A stretch of 15,973 nucleotides of DNA from an uncultured Eubacteriales bacterium (GCA_948762645.1 CAQBRY010000039.1:1-15973); one strand, 5' to 3'. Numbered from the stretch's first letter, positions 6,861 through 15,040 are shown. Notes: generated by a model from the sequence alone, not told the origin. Numbers and translations: made by a program.

Positions 6861-7894
6861 AAAAAAATGACTTTAATTTTTTAAAAAAATTGTGCCAAGA
6901 AAACAGTACGTCCGGAAATGAAAAAAACGTAAGAAACATTATTGTAAAAGAAATATCTCCTTACGCAGAAGATATAAAAGTTGATAATTTAGGAAACATA
7001 ATCGTATTTAAAGAGGGCAAAAAAAGACCAAATACAAAATTACTTATGGCAGCTCATATGGATGAAATAGGGTTAATATGTACGTTCATTACGGAAGACG
7101 GACACATTGGTTTTGATAAAATCGGAGGAATAGAAGATAAAATCCTTCCGGGTCTTACTGTAAGTATAGGTAAAAATAACGTTCCTGGAGTAATCGGTAT
7201 AAAGCCTATACATCTTTGCGATACGCTGGAAAGAAAAACTCCCGTTTCAAGCGAGGACCTTCTTATTGATATAGGAGCCAAAAATAAAAAACAAGCTTTA
7301 AAATACGTAGAAGTCGGTGATCATATATATTTTAAATCGGAATTCAACGTATCTCATGGACGCATAACAGGCAAAGCACTCGACGACAGAGCTGGTTGCA
7401 GTATACTTACTCAAATGATAAAATCCGATATGACTTTCGACACGTATTTTTCCTTTACCGTACAAGAAGAAATTGGCCTTCGAGGGGCTAAAGTTGCTTG
7501 CCATAATGTAAACCCGGATTCAGCTATTGTTGTTGAGGCAACAACTGCTTGTGATATTCCTGAAGTAAGTCCATCAAATCAAATATGCAGAATAAATGAA
7601 GGCGTAGTAATTTCTTTCATGGACAAAAAAACTATTTATGATAAAGAATATTATAAATTAGCTATTGATTCAGCAAAACAAAATAAAATTAAATACCAGA
7701 TTAAACAGGGAGTATCAGGAGGAAACGACGCAGGAACAATACAAACTTCCAGAAATGGGGTAAGAACTTTAGCGCTATCAGTACCTTGCAGGTACTTGCA
7801 TACCCCAAAAGGTATAATATCTCAAGAGGATTATTTTAGTACGGCAAATCTTGCTATGATAATGGCAGAAAAGATTTGTGATATTCCAACATAA
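6857..7894 (+). CDS. M42 family metallo-aminopeptidase (second of tandem pair)
   Basis: Second M42 peptidase, 345 aa. Metal and catalytic residues are His67 in AAHMDEIGL, Asp176 in ALDDRAG, Glu204-Glu205 in VQEEIGLRGA, Glu227 in VVEATTACD and His315 in YLHTPKG. This copy carries Glu where the first carries Asp at the fourth ligand. The sequence is closer to the family consensus than the upstream copy. GGAGG sits 9 nt before the ATG inside the preceding gene, and the start overlaps that gene's stop as ATGA, so the two are translated together. Role: peptide turnover, supplying amino acids to the cell (family knowledge plus inference). Confidence 0.93.
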   Translation: MKKNDFNFLKKLCQENSTSGNEKNVRNIIVKEISPYAEDIKVDNLGNIIVFKEGKKRPNTKLLMAAHMDEIGLICTFITEDGHIGFDKIGGIEDKILPGLTVSIGKNNVPGVIGIKPIHLCDTLERKTPVSSEDLLIDIGAKNKKQALKYVEVGDHIYFKSEFNVSHGRITGKALDDRAGCSILTQMIKSDMTFDTYFSFTVQEEIGLRGAKVACHNVNPDSAIVVEATTACDIPEVSPSNQICRINEGVVISFMDKKTIYDKEYYKLAIDSAKQNKIKYQIKQGVSGGNDAGTIQTSRNGVRTLALSVPCRYLHTPKGIISQEDYFSTANLAMIMAEKICDIPT

Positions 7895-7920
7895 AAGTAA
7901 AAAAGAAAGGATTTCCTAAA

Positions 7921-9156
7921 TTGATAACTATAAGTGACAAAGTTAAAAATGTTAGTAAAGAAGCTATTAACCTTTGTAAAAAAGAATTTAAAAAAATAGA
8001 AGAAATTAAAGAACATAACCAACAAAAAATGTTAGAATCATTTATAAAATGCAGGGTAAGTGAGTCCCATTTTACGGCTACCACCGGATACGGATATAAT
8101 GACAGAGGCAGAGATACTTTAGACAAAGTATACGCTACTGCCTTTGGCACTCAAGATGCACTTGTAAGGCACAATTTTGTAAGCGGAACACACGCATTGA
8201 CAGTAGCTCTATTTGGTATTTTAAGGCCCGGAGATGAAATAATAAGTATTACAGGACTGCCTTATGACACATTAAAAAGCGTTATAGGAAATAAAAACAA
8301 TAATGAAGGATCCCTTTCAAATTTTGATATATCCTTCAAATACATAGATTTAAATAAAGATGGATCTTTTGATTATAAAAAAATAAAAAACACTATAAAT
8401 AATAAAACAAAAGTTATATATATACAGCGCTCTAAAGGATATAGCTTTAGAAAATCCCTTTCATACAAAGAAATAAATGAAATATGTGCATTTATTAAAA
8501 AAATCTCAGAAAAAATAATTATAATCGTAGATAACTGCTACGGTGAGTTCGTAGAAAAAGAAGAACCGTCACAAGCTGATCTTATTGTAGGATCGCTAAT
8601 AAAAAATCCCGGTGGGGGAATATCTCCGACAGGAGGATATATTGCAGGTAAAAAAGAACTTGTAAATCTCTGTTCATACAGACTAACCTCACCAGGTATG
8701 GGAAAAGAAGTAGGTGCTACTTTAGGGCTTAACAGAGAATTATTTATGGGTGCATTTAATTCCCCGAACGCTATTGGAGAGGCTCTTAAAACCGCTGTAT
8801 TTTCATCTGCGCTGTTTGAAATACTTGGATTTGACGTCTATCCAAAATATAATGATCCAAGATGTGATATTATAGAATGTATCGTACTTAAAGACAAAGA
8901 TTTACTAATCAAGTTTTGCCAAGGAATACAAAAAGGGTCTCCTATAGATTCTTTCATAGCCCCAGAGCCCTGGGACATGCCCGGTTATGACAGTCAAATA
9001 ATAATGGCAGCCGGAGCCTTCACTCTGGGATCATCCATAGAACTTTCGGCCGACGCACCCCTTAAAGATCCTTATGCAGTATGGGTGCAAGGAGGTACAA
9101 ACTTTTACAGTGCAAAAGTCGGCATAATGTTAGCTGCTGACAATATATTAAAATAA
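7921..9156 (+). CDS. Methionine gamma-lyase family PLP enzyme (YnbB/aluminium-resistance family)
   Basis: A fold-type I PLP enzyme of the Met_gamma_lyase family, related to cystathionine beta-lyases; members are often annotated as aluminium resistance proteins and their true substrate is poorly known. The 411-aa product shows the N-terminal TTGYGYNDRGRDTLDKVYA block, NFVSGTHALTVAL for cofactor phosphate contacts, IIVDNCYGEF with Asp204 for the pyridine nitrogen, and GSLIKNPGGG with Lys228 as the expected Schiff-base lysine. It starts with TTG at 7921, supported by AAAGAAAGGA ending 9 nt upstream. It follows the second M42 gene by 26 nt and is probably its operon partner. A 17-nt AT palindrome overlaps its stop, but no clear terminator follows. 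Confidence 0.92.
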   Translation: MITISDKVKNVSKEAINLCKKEFKKIEEIKEHNQQKMLESFIKCRVSESHFTATTGYGYNDRGRDTLDKVYATAFGTQDALVRHNFVSGTHALTVALFGILRPGDEIISITGLPYDTLKSVIGNKNNNEGSLSNFDISFKYIDLNKDGSFDYKKIKNTINNKTKVIYIQRSKGYSFRKSLSYKEINEICAFIKKISEKIIIIVDNCYGEFVEKEEPSQADLIVGSLIKNPGGGISPTGGYIAGKKELVNLCSYRLTSPGMGKEVGATLGLNRELFMGAFNSPNAIGEALKTAVFSSALFEILGFDVYPKYNDPRCDIIECIVLKDKDLLIKFCQGIQKGSPIDSFIAPEPWDMPGYDSQIIMAAGAFTLGSSIELSADAPLKDPYAVWVQGGTNFYSAKVGIMLAADNILK

Positions 9157-9193
9157 TATAATTATTATATTTTGTCCCCCAAAAAAATAATAT

Positions 9194-9222
9194 TTGATGT
9201 ATTAATACAATAGTGATATTAT
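9194..9222 (+). promoter_or_regulatory. Extended -10 promoter of the sensor phosphatase gene
   Basis: TTGATG (9194-9199), a 17-nt spacer and TGA-TATTAT (-10 at 9217-9222) lie about 70 nt before the start at 9295. Spacing and the TGn extension are both good. The gap also holds TTTTGTCCC at 9170-9178, a string that recurs at 4281-4289 upstream of murD. Confidence 0.65.
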
Positions 9223-9294
9223 ATATAAATAATTAATATAAATATATGTAGAAATTGCACAGTAACGTCTACAAATAGTTTGGGGTGTATAAAA

Positions 9295-11664
9295 GTGAAA
9301 CTTAAAAAAATCAAAAACCTTAATATAGGTACTAAAATTTTGATTATGGTACTTTCAATATCCGTTATTTCACAGCTAATTATCGGAATAATTTCGTATA
9401 CCAGTATACTTGGAATTGGAAATTATTCTAAAAGTATAACCCATAATCTGGGGGAATATGCCTCCGAAGACAGTGAATCCGCCCTTAAAAATCAGGCGGA
9501 AGAATATATTAAAAAACTATCAAAATCTATATCAGATAACTCTAATAATATGCTTGAAAAAATAGATCAACAGGTTTCGGGAATAACAACTTCTATTGAA
9601 GATATATATCTAAACAGCGGAAATTTTAAGGGTTCCATACCTCCCCTCCCCGATATGACAATAAAAGGTGATACCTCTGACAGAAAATCAGGTTCTGAAA
9701 AAGCCTATGTTATAGATAAAAACAATGTATCAGAAGATAAACTTGAAGTACTCGTTTATGATCCCGGAACATATCCGGATAAATTTGAAAACAGCGTCTT
9801 TAAAACAGATATTAATCAATGGCTTTCAATGGACAAAGAAGAAAGAGACATTATTAAAAAAACTAAAACAGTAGTATCAAAAAATTTACTCCCTTCAAAT
9901 CTAAAAAAGGAACTCGAAATAATCAGTAATATTTTTTATACTATAAGACAAATGTTTATAAATAATTCTTCAATATCCAGTATATATATAGGTACGGAAA
10001 ATGGTATATACTATAAATACTCCACAGAAAATAGTAATATAAGATATCTAGCGACCGAAAGAAACTGGTATAAAGACGCTGTTGAAGCTAGAAAAAATGG
10101 AAATTTAAGCACAGTCTGGCAAAGCACTTATGTAGATAAAGAAGTTAATAAACTCTGTATTACATGTTCAAAAGCTTTTTGTGATTCTTCAGGGAATATT
10201 ATTGGTGTTGCAGCTATAGATATGTTTTTGGAGGATATAAATAATTATTTAACCAACTTTAAAATAGGCAACACAGGTTACTCTTTTATCGTAGATACAG
10301 AAGGAAAAATAATCGTACATCCTAAATATAGCCTTGAAGAAGAAATAGGAAACATTAAATCAGGGTTTATTAGTGGATCAGAAGAAGATGAAAATAACGA
10401 GGAAGCTATAAATCATATATTAAGCAGCGAAAGTGGAATAGAAAAAATTAAGATCGATGGTAAGCAGTATTATTTGTCATACTACGATACACAAACAGCC
10501 GGTTGGACTTTATGTACAATCGTTGAAATAGATGAGATTATAAATCCAGCTGTAGAAGCAAAAAATATAATAAATAGTTTTACATCGGAAACAGAAAAAT
10601 CTCTTTATTCTTCTCTTTCAGGAATACTAATAAGATTTATTATAATACTTATACTTTGCTGTATTATAATATTTATATTAAGTACTGTAATGTCTAATGC
10701 CACCGTTAGACCTATTAAAAAATTAATTAAATCAGTAAAAGAAATCGGTAGTGGCAATTTATCTTTAAAAATACCTATTGAATCTGAAGATGAAATCGGT
10801 CAATTATCCAAAACCTTTAATCATATGACTACAGATCTTCAAAAATATATAACCGATCTTGCAAATACTACTGCTGAAAAAGAAAGAATCCATAGCGAAT
10901 TAATAGTTGCAAGACAAATTCAATCTAGTATGCTTCCTTGTATATTCCCCGCATTCCCCGACAGAAACGATTTTGATATATATGCTATTATGGATCCGGC
11001 AAAAGAAGTTGGTGGAGACTTTTATGACTTTTTCTTTATAGACGATGAAAATTTAGCAATTGTAATTGCAGACGTTTCCGGTAAAGGTGTATCGGCAGCA
11101 CTATTTATGGTAATATCAAAAACCCTTATTAAGAATGAAGCACAAAGTGGTAAATCTCCAAAGGATGTTTTTGAATCTGTAAATAACCAACTTTGTGAAA
11201 ATAATGAGGCAGGTATGTTTGTCACGTGTTTTATGGCTATATTCAATATAAAAACCGGTAAATTTACATTTTCTAACGCCGGTCATAATCCTCCTTTGAT
11301 ATATAGAAAAAAAGATAATAAATTTGAGTGGCTTAAGAAAAAACATGGATTCGTTTTAGCAGGTATGCCAAATCTTAAATATAAACAAGATGAAATATAT
11401 TTATTACCTGAGGATATTATATATTTATATACAGATGGCGTAACTGAAGCAATGGACAAAGATAATAATTTATTCTCCGAGGAAAAACTTTATAACATAT
11501 TAAATACAGATGAATATAAAAAAATAAGTTTAAAAGATCTTATACTAAAGCTGCGAAAAGAAATAGACATATTTTCAAATGGTGCTGAAAGAGCTGACGA
11601 CATTACAATGCTTACATTAAAAAATTTCAATATAAAAGAAAAAGACAAGAATAAAGATAAATAA
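9295..11664 (+). CDS. Cache-HAMP-SpoIIE/RsbU-type PP2C phosphatase
   Basis: A membrane sensor with a cytoplasmic serine/threonine phosphatase, 789 aa from GTG 9295 (GGGGTG 7 nt upstream). An in-frame start at 9280 has no SD. Order: TM1 at about 14-38; a large extracellular dCache-like sensor (about 40-430), recognisable from SIYIGTENGIYY, RNWYKDA, GVAAIDMFLEDI, GYSFIVDTEGKIIVHP and the late AGWTLC strand; TM2 at about 445-470; a HAMP domain (RPIKKL...GNLSLKIPIESEDEIGQL); a coiled-coil linker starting ELIVARQIQSSMLP; then the PP2C domain. Phosphatase motifs are EVGGDFYDF, ADVSGKGVSAALFM, NAGHNPPL, LYTDGVTEA and ADDITML, so the metal-binding aspartates are present. Such proteins usually dephosphorylate anti-anti-sigma factors; none is encoded nearby, so the target is elsewhere. 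Confidence 0.93.
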   Translation: MKLKKIKNLNIGTKILIMVLSISVISQLIIGIISYTSILGIGNYSKSITHNLGEYASEDSESALKNQAEEYIKKLSKSISDNSNNMLEKIDQQVSGITTSIEDIYLNSGNFKGSIPPLPDMTIKGDTSDRKSGSEKAYVIDKNNVSEDKLEVLVYDPGTYPDKFENSVFKTDINQWLSMDKEERDIIKKTKTVVSKNLLPSNLKKELEIISNIFYTIRQMFINNSSISSIYIGTENGIYYKYSTENSNIRYLATERNWYKDAVEARKNGNLSTVWQSTYVDKEVNKLCITCSKAFCDSSGNIIGVAAIDMFLEDINNYLTNFKIGNTGYSFIVDTEGKIIVHPKYSLEEEIGNIKSGFISGSEEDENNEEAINHILSSESGIEKIKIDGKQYYLSYYDTQTAGWTLCTIVEIDEIINPAVEAKNIINSFTSETEKSLYSSLSGILIRFIIILILCCIIIFILSTVMSNATVRPIKKLIKSVKEIGSGNLSLKIPIESEDEIGQLSKTFNHMTTDLQKYITDLANTTAEKERIHSELIVARQIQSSMLPCIFPAFPDRNDFDIYAIMDPAKEVGGDFYDFFFIDDENLAIVIADVSGKGVSAALFMVISKTLIKNEAQSGKSPKDVFESVNNQLCENNEAGMFVTCFMAIFNIKTGKFTFSNAGHNPPLIYRKKDNKFEWLKKKHGFVLAGMPNLKYKQDEIYLLPEDIIYLYTDGVTEAMDKDNNLFSEEKLYNILNTDEYKKISLKDLILKLRKEIDIFSNGAERADDITMLTLKNFNIKEKDKNKDK

Positions 11665-11685
11665 AAAATTATTTATAATAGCATA

Positions 11686-11722
11686 AAAGATCACAAATAT
11701 ATAAAATTTGTGATCTTTCTAC
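11686..11722 (+). terminator. Intrinsic terminator after the sensor phosphatase
   Basis: A perfect 12-bp stem, AAAGATCACAAA / TTTGTGATCTTT (11686-11697 and 11707-11718), closes a 9-base loop 22 nt past the stop and ends in TTTCT. The A-rich 5' arm means it could also work in reverse. Confidence 0.75.
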
Positions 11723-11795
11723 ATAATCTAAACCTAATAACTCTAATATCCAGATTTAATACTTGTATATTGTTAATTCATCGTTAAAATAAATA

Positions 11796-11823
11796 TTGAC
11801 TATTTTTAAAATTATGATAAAAT
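11796..11823 (+). promoter_or_regulatory. Promoter of the RING-finger protein gene
   Basis: TTGACT (11796-11801), a 16-nt spacer and TGA-TAAAAT (-10 at 11818-11823) lie about 50 nt before the ATG at 11873. The near-consensus -35 and TGn extension suggest solid expression. The gene thus has its own promoter and terminator. Confidence 0.7.
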
Positions 11824-11872
11824 AAAACGGTACTATAAACTAATATCAATTTTTTAATAAGGAGTAAATAAC

Positions 11873-13975
11873 ATGAAAAGAAAGATATCTTCCTTTTTAA
11901 TGGCATGTTTATTTGTTGCATTATCATGTCCATCACAAATACTACATGCCACCCCACCAAAAAAAGCATCACCTGGCCAATCACAAACCTCTAGCACAAA
12001 TTCTAATGAATCTAGTTCTTCTAACTCAGGTCAAGAAACCTCAGATGCCCAAACAGAAACTACTTCATATAATATACCAGAAAGAACCGAATCAATAGCC
12101 CCTGGGCCAGATAGATCCCTTCCGCAAAGAACTGAATCAATAGTTTCTGGGTCATATAGACAAATTCAAATATTCCCTGCTCATTTTCAGCCACAAATTA
12201 CAATGGAGCAACTACAAGAACAACCAAATTCAGAATCAACTGACCTTGAAGTTAAAAAAATAAGTGAAAATTCTTCAAACCCGGCACTTTCTATAGAAGA
12301 TACAATAACAATAAAATCCAGTATGATTCCAGAGAATCTTAAAGCTCCTACTGTATCAGACGGTGACTTATCATATCCAACAGAATTATTTCTTAGGTCT
12401 CCAACTATGATATCAAGCAACAATCCCTCCGTTCGGCCAAAAGTACATTTTAATTGGTTAACTATATCTGCAGCAAGTCCGGTAGTATTTGAAAATTTAG
12501 ATATAAGCGGTAAAATACAAATAACAGCACACGCTAAAGTAATCTTTAGAAACTGTAATATACATAATTTAGACCATAATGAATGTGTGGTAGAAATTTT
12601 TGATAACTCATCTGGGTTATTTGAAAATTGTTCTTTAGATAATGATTTAAAAGTATGCGTAGTCATCAGAGATAGATCCTTTGCTTATTTTAACAGATGC
12701 ACGGTAGATCATTCAGCTAATACAGGAATATTAGTTCAAGATTCATCTTCAATCCAAGCATTTAATTGTGATTTTTCAAGATGTACAAGATATGCTATAT
12801 ATCTATTCAGAGGGGGCAAGGCATTTTTACAAAATTGCACATTTCACAATATGTCCGGAAAACCTATTTTTTCTCTGAACAATTCCGAAGTCGAAGCTCG
12901 AGGATGTCACTTTGATACCTGCCAAGGTGGAGCAATATGTATGGCCGAATCCAGTAAACTTCAAATTATGGAATGTGATTTTCAAAACATTGATGGTTGT
13001 GCAATATCTCTTCTAAAAGATAGTAGTACAAAAGTTTCTGATTGTATGTTCGAACAAATAAATGGAAATGGGGTCAATTTTGATATTTCAACAGGGGAAG
13101 TAACAGATTGTACTTTTGATTCATTTAATTTTCCTGCTATATCCGTATCAGGTCTAAATGCTAATCCAACAATAAAAAGATGTACCATTAGAAACGTTTC
13201 AGAACATAGCTTTATAGCTGTACGTTGTAATGCTGCTCCTATTTTTGAAGATATTCACATAGGAGGATTTACTTCTGAAACTCCAGTAATATCATGTTCT
13301 GATTTTAGTGGATCAGTATTTAAAGGGATCGATTTCGACATATCAGATAAAACACCTGAAATAATAGCATGTAATGCTGCAAAAGTTAAAGTTGTACCTT
13401 CCCCTAAATGCAAAGTAGAGTGCGTACACGAGAACGGACATATGGAAGAATATTTCCCTGTCATAGGTGATCATGAATATTGCTTACGTATCTTTGAACG
13501 TACATCAAGCCAAGCTATGATGTTACCACCAACAAATACACATATCTATCCGGAGTTTATAGACATCCAAAATGTTCAGCAATATGAGCATCCAGATGCA
13601 AAAGTAATTTCTTGTTTATGTGGTCATACTATTACTTCTTGTCCTATATGTAAAAGCCACGATCATGATGTTTTTACTTTTGATGGCGAAAATCTAATAT
13701 GCAAAAACTGTGGAGTATTAGACTTTAAACATAATGCATTTAAATGTAGTCTATGTAAATTTCCAATTAGAAAAGTTTTAAGACCATTTGATGACAATGA
13801 TACATGCGTAATATGCTTAGAAAATTCTCCCAACGTTATTTTTCTACCATGTGGTCACAAATGTACTTGCCATGAATGTACACATGAATGCATTCGCCAC
13901 AAAAAAATTTGTCCTATATGTCAGAAAACAATTCAAACTTTTAGATATGACTTTTTTACTTCTAAACATAAATAA
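11873..13975 (+). CDS. Secreted beta-helix protein with C-terminal zinc clusters and RING finger (putative E3 ubiquitin ligase effector)
   Basis: A 700-aa exported protein. Residues 1-26 are a Sec signal peptide (MKRK, a hydrophobic core, then ILHA-TPP). Residues 27-125 are Ser/Thr/Gln-rich with a 15-residue tandem repeat built on P-x-RTESI. Residues about 190-490 show repeating strands of the form V-x-x-C-x-F...AI-x-x-x-x-S, a right-handed parallel beta-helix. Cys pairs follow (C581/C583, C590/C593, C610/C613, C625/C628). The end is a RING: C645-x2-C648-x11-C660-x-H662-x3-C666-x2-C669-x10-C680-x2-C683, containing FLPCGH and CPICQ as in IAP/MAPL-type RING-HC domains. RINGs recruit ubiquitin E2 enzymes, which this bacterium should lack, so a eukaryotic host target is inferred. 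AAGGAG sits 8 nt before the ATG. No cell-wall sorting signal is visible. Ligase activity is untested. Confidence 0.88.
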   Translation: MKRKISSFLMACLFVALSCPSQILHATPPKKASPGQSQTSSTNSNESSSSNSGQETSDAQTETTSYNIPERTESIAPGPDRSLPQRTESIVSGSYRQIQIFPAHFQPQITMEQLQEQPNSESTDLEVKKISENSSNPALSIEDTITIKSSMIPENLKAPTVSDGDLSYPTELFLRSPTMISSNNPSVRPKVHFNWLTISAASPVVFENLDISGKIQITAHAKVIFRNCNIHNLDHNECVVEIFDNSSGLFENCSLDNDLKVCVVIRDRSFAYFNRCTVDHSANTGILVQDSSSIQAFNCDFSRCTRYAIYLFRGGKAFLQNCTFHNMSGKPIFSLNNSEVEARGCHFDTCQGGAICMAESSKLQIMECDFQNIDGCAISLLKDSSTKVSDCMFEQINGNGVNFDISTGEVTDCTFDSFNFPAISVSGLNANPTIKRCTIRNVSEHSFIAVRCNAAPIFEDIHIGGFTSETPVISCSDFSGSVFKGIDFDISDKTPEIIACNAAKVKVVPSPKCKVECVHENGHMEEYFPVIGDHEYCLRIFERTSSQAMMLPPTNTHIYPEFIDIQNVQQYEHPDAKVISCLCGHTITSCPICKSHDHDVFTFDGENLICKNCGVLDFKHNAFKCSLCKFPIRKVLRPFDDNDTCVICLENSPNVIFLPCGHKCTCHECTHECIRHKKICPICQKTIQTFRYDFFTSKHK

Positions 13976-13989
13976 TTATAACAGTGTTT

Positions 13990-14025
13990 AAGCCGGAGAA
14001 AATAATATTCTCTGGCTTATAATTT
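13990..14025 (+). terminator. Intrinsic terminator after the RING-finger gene
   Basis: An 11-bp stem with one G-U pair, AAGCCGGAGAA / TTCTCTGGCTT (13990-14000 and 14008-14018), closes a 7-base loop and is followed by ATAATTTTT. It lies 15 nt past the stop. Confidence 0.85.
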
Positions 14026-14406
14026 TTATATAATAAATTTAAATAGCCTTTTATTTCCTTCATTTTAATACCTTCAAAAAGGTATAAATATTTAAAACAT
14101 AATATCATTTTATTTTTTATACTTTCAACTCTATTTACATCCACTACTTATTTACCTTTAATTAATACTACTATTTTGATGTAGCATGGAATAATTAGTT
14201 AAATATTCTACCTTTCTTACTACTAGTCATTATTTATTTACTCATTAACAAAATCGATTTTCTTATCCTAATTCTCTAATAACCTTATCATATTAACTTC
14301 TAAATATAAACTTAATTTTTAAAAATTCAAAATTATCATCTATAATAAAATGTTATTTAATTTAAAAAATTATATACCTGTCCTAACAACTTCCTACATT
14401 ATCTTA
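14026..14406. other. Long AT-rich gap with no convincing gene
   Basis: About 380 bases of mostly A/T with frequent stops. The only structure I see is a small hairpin, TACCTT/AAGGTA near 14070-14084. A minus-strand frame of 60 codons (14144-13962) runs through the neighbouring terminator and is probably not a gene. The region may be decayed or simply non-coding. Confidence 0.4.
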
Positions 14407-14435
14407 TTGACTAATCATAATTATAAAGATAAAAT
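14407..14435 (+). promoter_or_regulatory. Promoter of the DUF1292 gene
   Basis: TTGACT (14407-14412), a 17-nt spacer and TAAAAT (14430-14435) lie about 40 nt before the ATG at 14475, both close to consensus. It may also supply a transcript from which the downstream structured RNA is cut. Confidence 0.65.
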
Positions 14436-14474
14436 AAAATTGCAGTTCTTTTCACAAAAGGAGTTTTATTTTAT

Positions 14475-14771
14475 ATGCAAGACAATTTTACACAAGATAT
14501 TATAACCTTAATAGATGATGAAGGTATAGAAAGGGAATTTGAAATTTTAGACTTTATTGAAAATAATAAAGGAAAATTTTACGCTTTACTTCCAAATTTT
14601 GAATTGCCGGATGATATTCCAAACAAAGAAGATACTTATTTTATATTTCAAATTGTTGAAGAAAATGGAGAAGAACAATTAGCGGAAGTAGAAGATGATG
14701 ATGTCTTGGATGAGTTGTCGGAAATATTTGAATCAAGATTTGAAGAAAACTACGATCATCAAGAAGACTAA
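14475..14771 (+). CDS. DUF1292 (YrzB-like) family small acidic protein
   Basis: A 98-residue, strongly acidic cytoplasmic protein. It begins with the DUF1292 pattern: IITLIDDEGIEREFEILD, then KGKFYALLPNFE, YFIFQIVEENGEEQLAEVEDDDVLDEL and an acidic tail. These proteins are widespread in Bacillota; their biochemical role is unknown. In many Clostridia the gene sits near ruvX and fur, which are not seen here, so the gene is out of its common context. AAAGGAG lies 11 nt before the ATG, a slightly long spacing. It has its own promoter, and the structured RNA begins immediately after its stop. Confidence 0.85.
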   Translation: MQDNFTQDIITLIDDEGIEREFEILDFIENNKGKFYALLPNFELPDDIPNKEDTYFIFQIVEENGEEQLAEVEDDDVLDELSEIFESRFEENYDHQED

Positions 14772-14774
14772 CTT

Positions 14775-14968
14775 TTTCCTCCTGCTTTTCTCGCGGACTG
14801 TGCTCATATAACCCTACACTTAATAATAGGGAGCTTAGTTTCTGAAATGAATTGCAGACCTCCTAATGTTTATCATTAGACGAAGGGAGCGTGAAGTATC
14901 AGAGCGGGCACCCACCTGCTTAAAGTAGCAGGTTATCAAGAGTACGATACGGCTAAGTGGGAGGTTGA
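14775..14968 (+). ncRNA. Structured RNA, best guess 6S RNA (ssrS)
   Basis: About 190 bases, richer in G/C than their surroundings and without an ORF, fold as a long interrupted rod. The ends pair as CCTCC/GGAGG (14778-14782 with 14960-14964), then GTGCTC/GAGTAC (14800-14805 with 14940-14945, one G-U). Side hairpins are CCCTA/TAGGG (14812-14816, 14827-14831) and ACCTGCT/AGCAGGT (14914-14920, 14927-14933). The inner rod pairs TTCTGA/TCAGAG (14840-14845, 14899-14904), and an apical hairpin is CTAATG/CATTAG (14863-14868, 14874-14879). Length, the closing stem and a 3'-side hairpin in a central bubble fit Bacillota 6S RNA, which binds sigma-A RNA polymerase by mimicking an open promoter. This is recognition by shape, not a database match. 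No separate promoter is evident, so processing from the DUF1292 transcript is possible. Confidence 0.55.
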
Positions 14969-14976
14969 AAATTATA

Positions 14977-15004
14977 TTGGATTTTAAAAATTGTTCATTA
15001 TAAA
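14977..15004 (+). promoter_or_regulatory. Possible promoter of the nucleotidyl cyclase gene
   Basis: TTGGAT (14977-14982), a 16-nt spacer and TATAAA (14999-15004) lie just after the structured RNA and about 37 nt before the ATG at 15041. The -35 is weak, so read-through from upstream is an alternative. Confidence 0.4.
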
Positions 15005-15040
15005 ATAGTGATAAAAACCTTCTGATGTGTGGTGATCTTT

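Noticed and set aside
9155..9171. 17-nt AT-only palindrome overlapping the stop of the PLP lyase gene
   Set aside because: The stem has no G/C pair and no T-run follows, so it is not a credible terminator.
12187..12666. 159-codon minus-strand frame inside the RING gene
   Set aside because: It is antisense to a well-supported beta-helix region and has no SD or recognisable domain.
13962..14144. 60-codon minus-strand frame with a stretch (GIKMKEIKGYLNLL) reminiscent of the middle of MerR-type regulators
   Set aside because: It runs through the terminator of the RING gene, lacks the helix-turn-helix start, and has a stop just upstream. At best it is a fragment, more likely chance in AT-rich DNA.
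14880..14968. Possible riboswitch (TPP, cobalamin, T-box or ydaO-type) before the cyclase gene
   Set aside because: None of the conserved cores of these classes is present, and the fold closes on itself over about 190 nt without a terminator or SD-masking stem.
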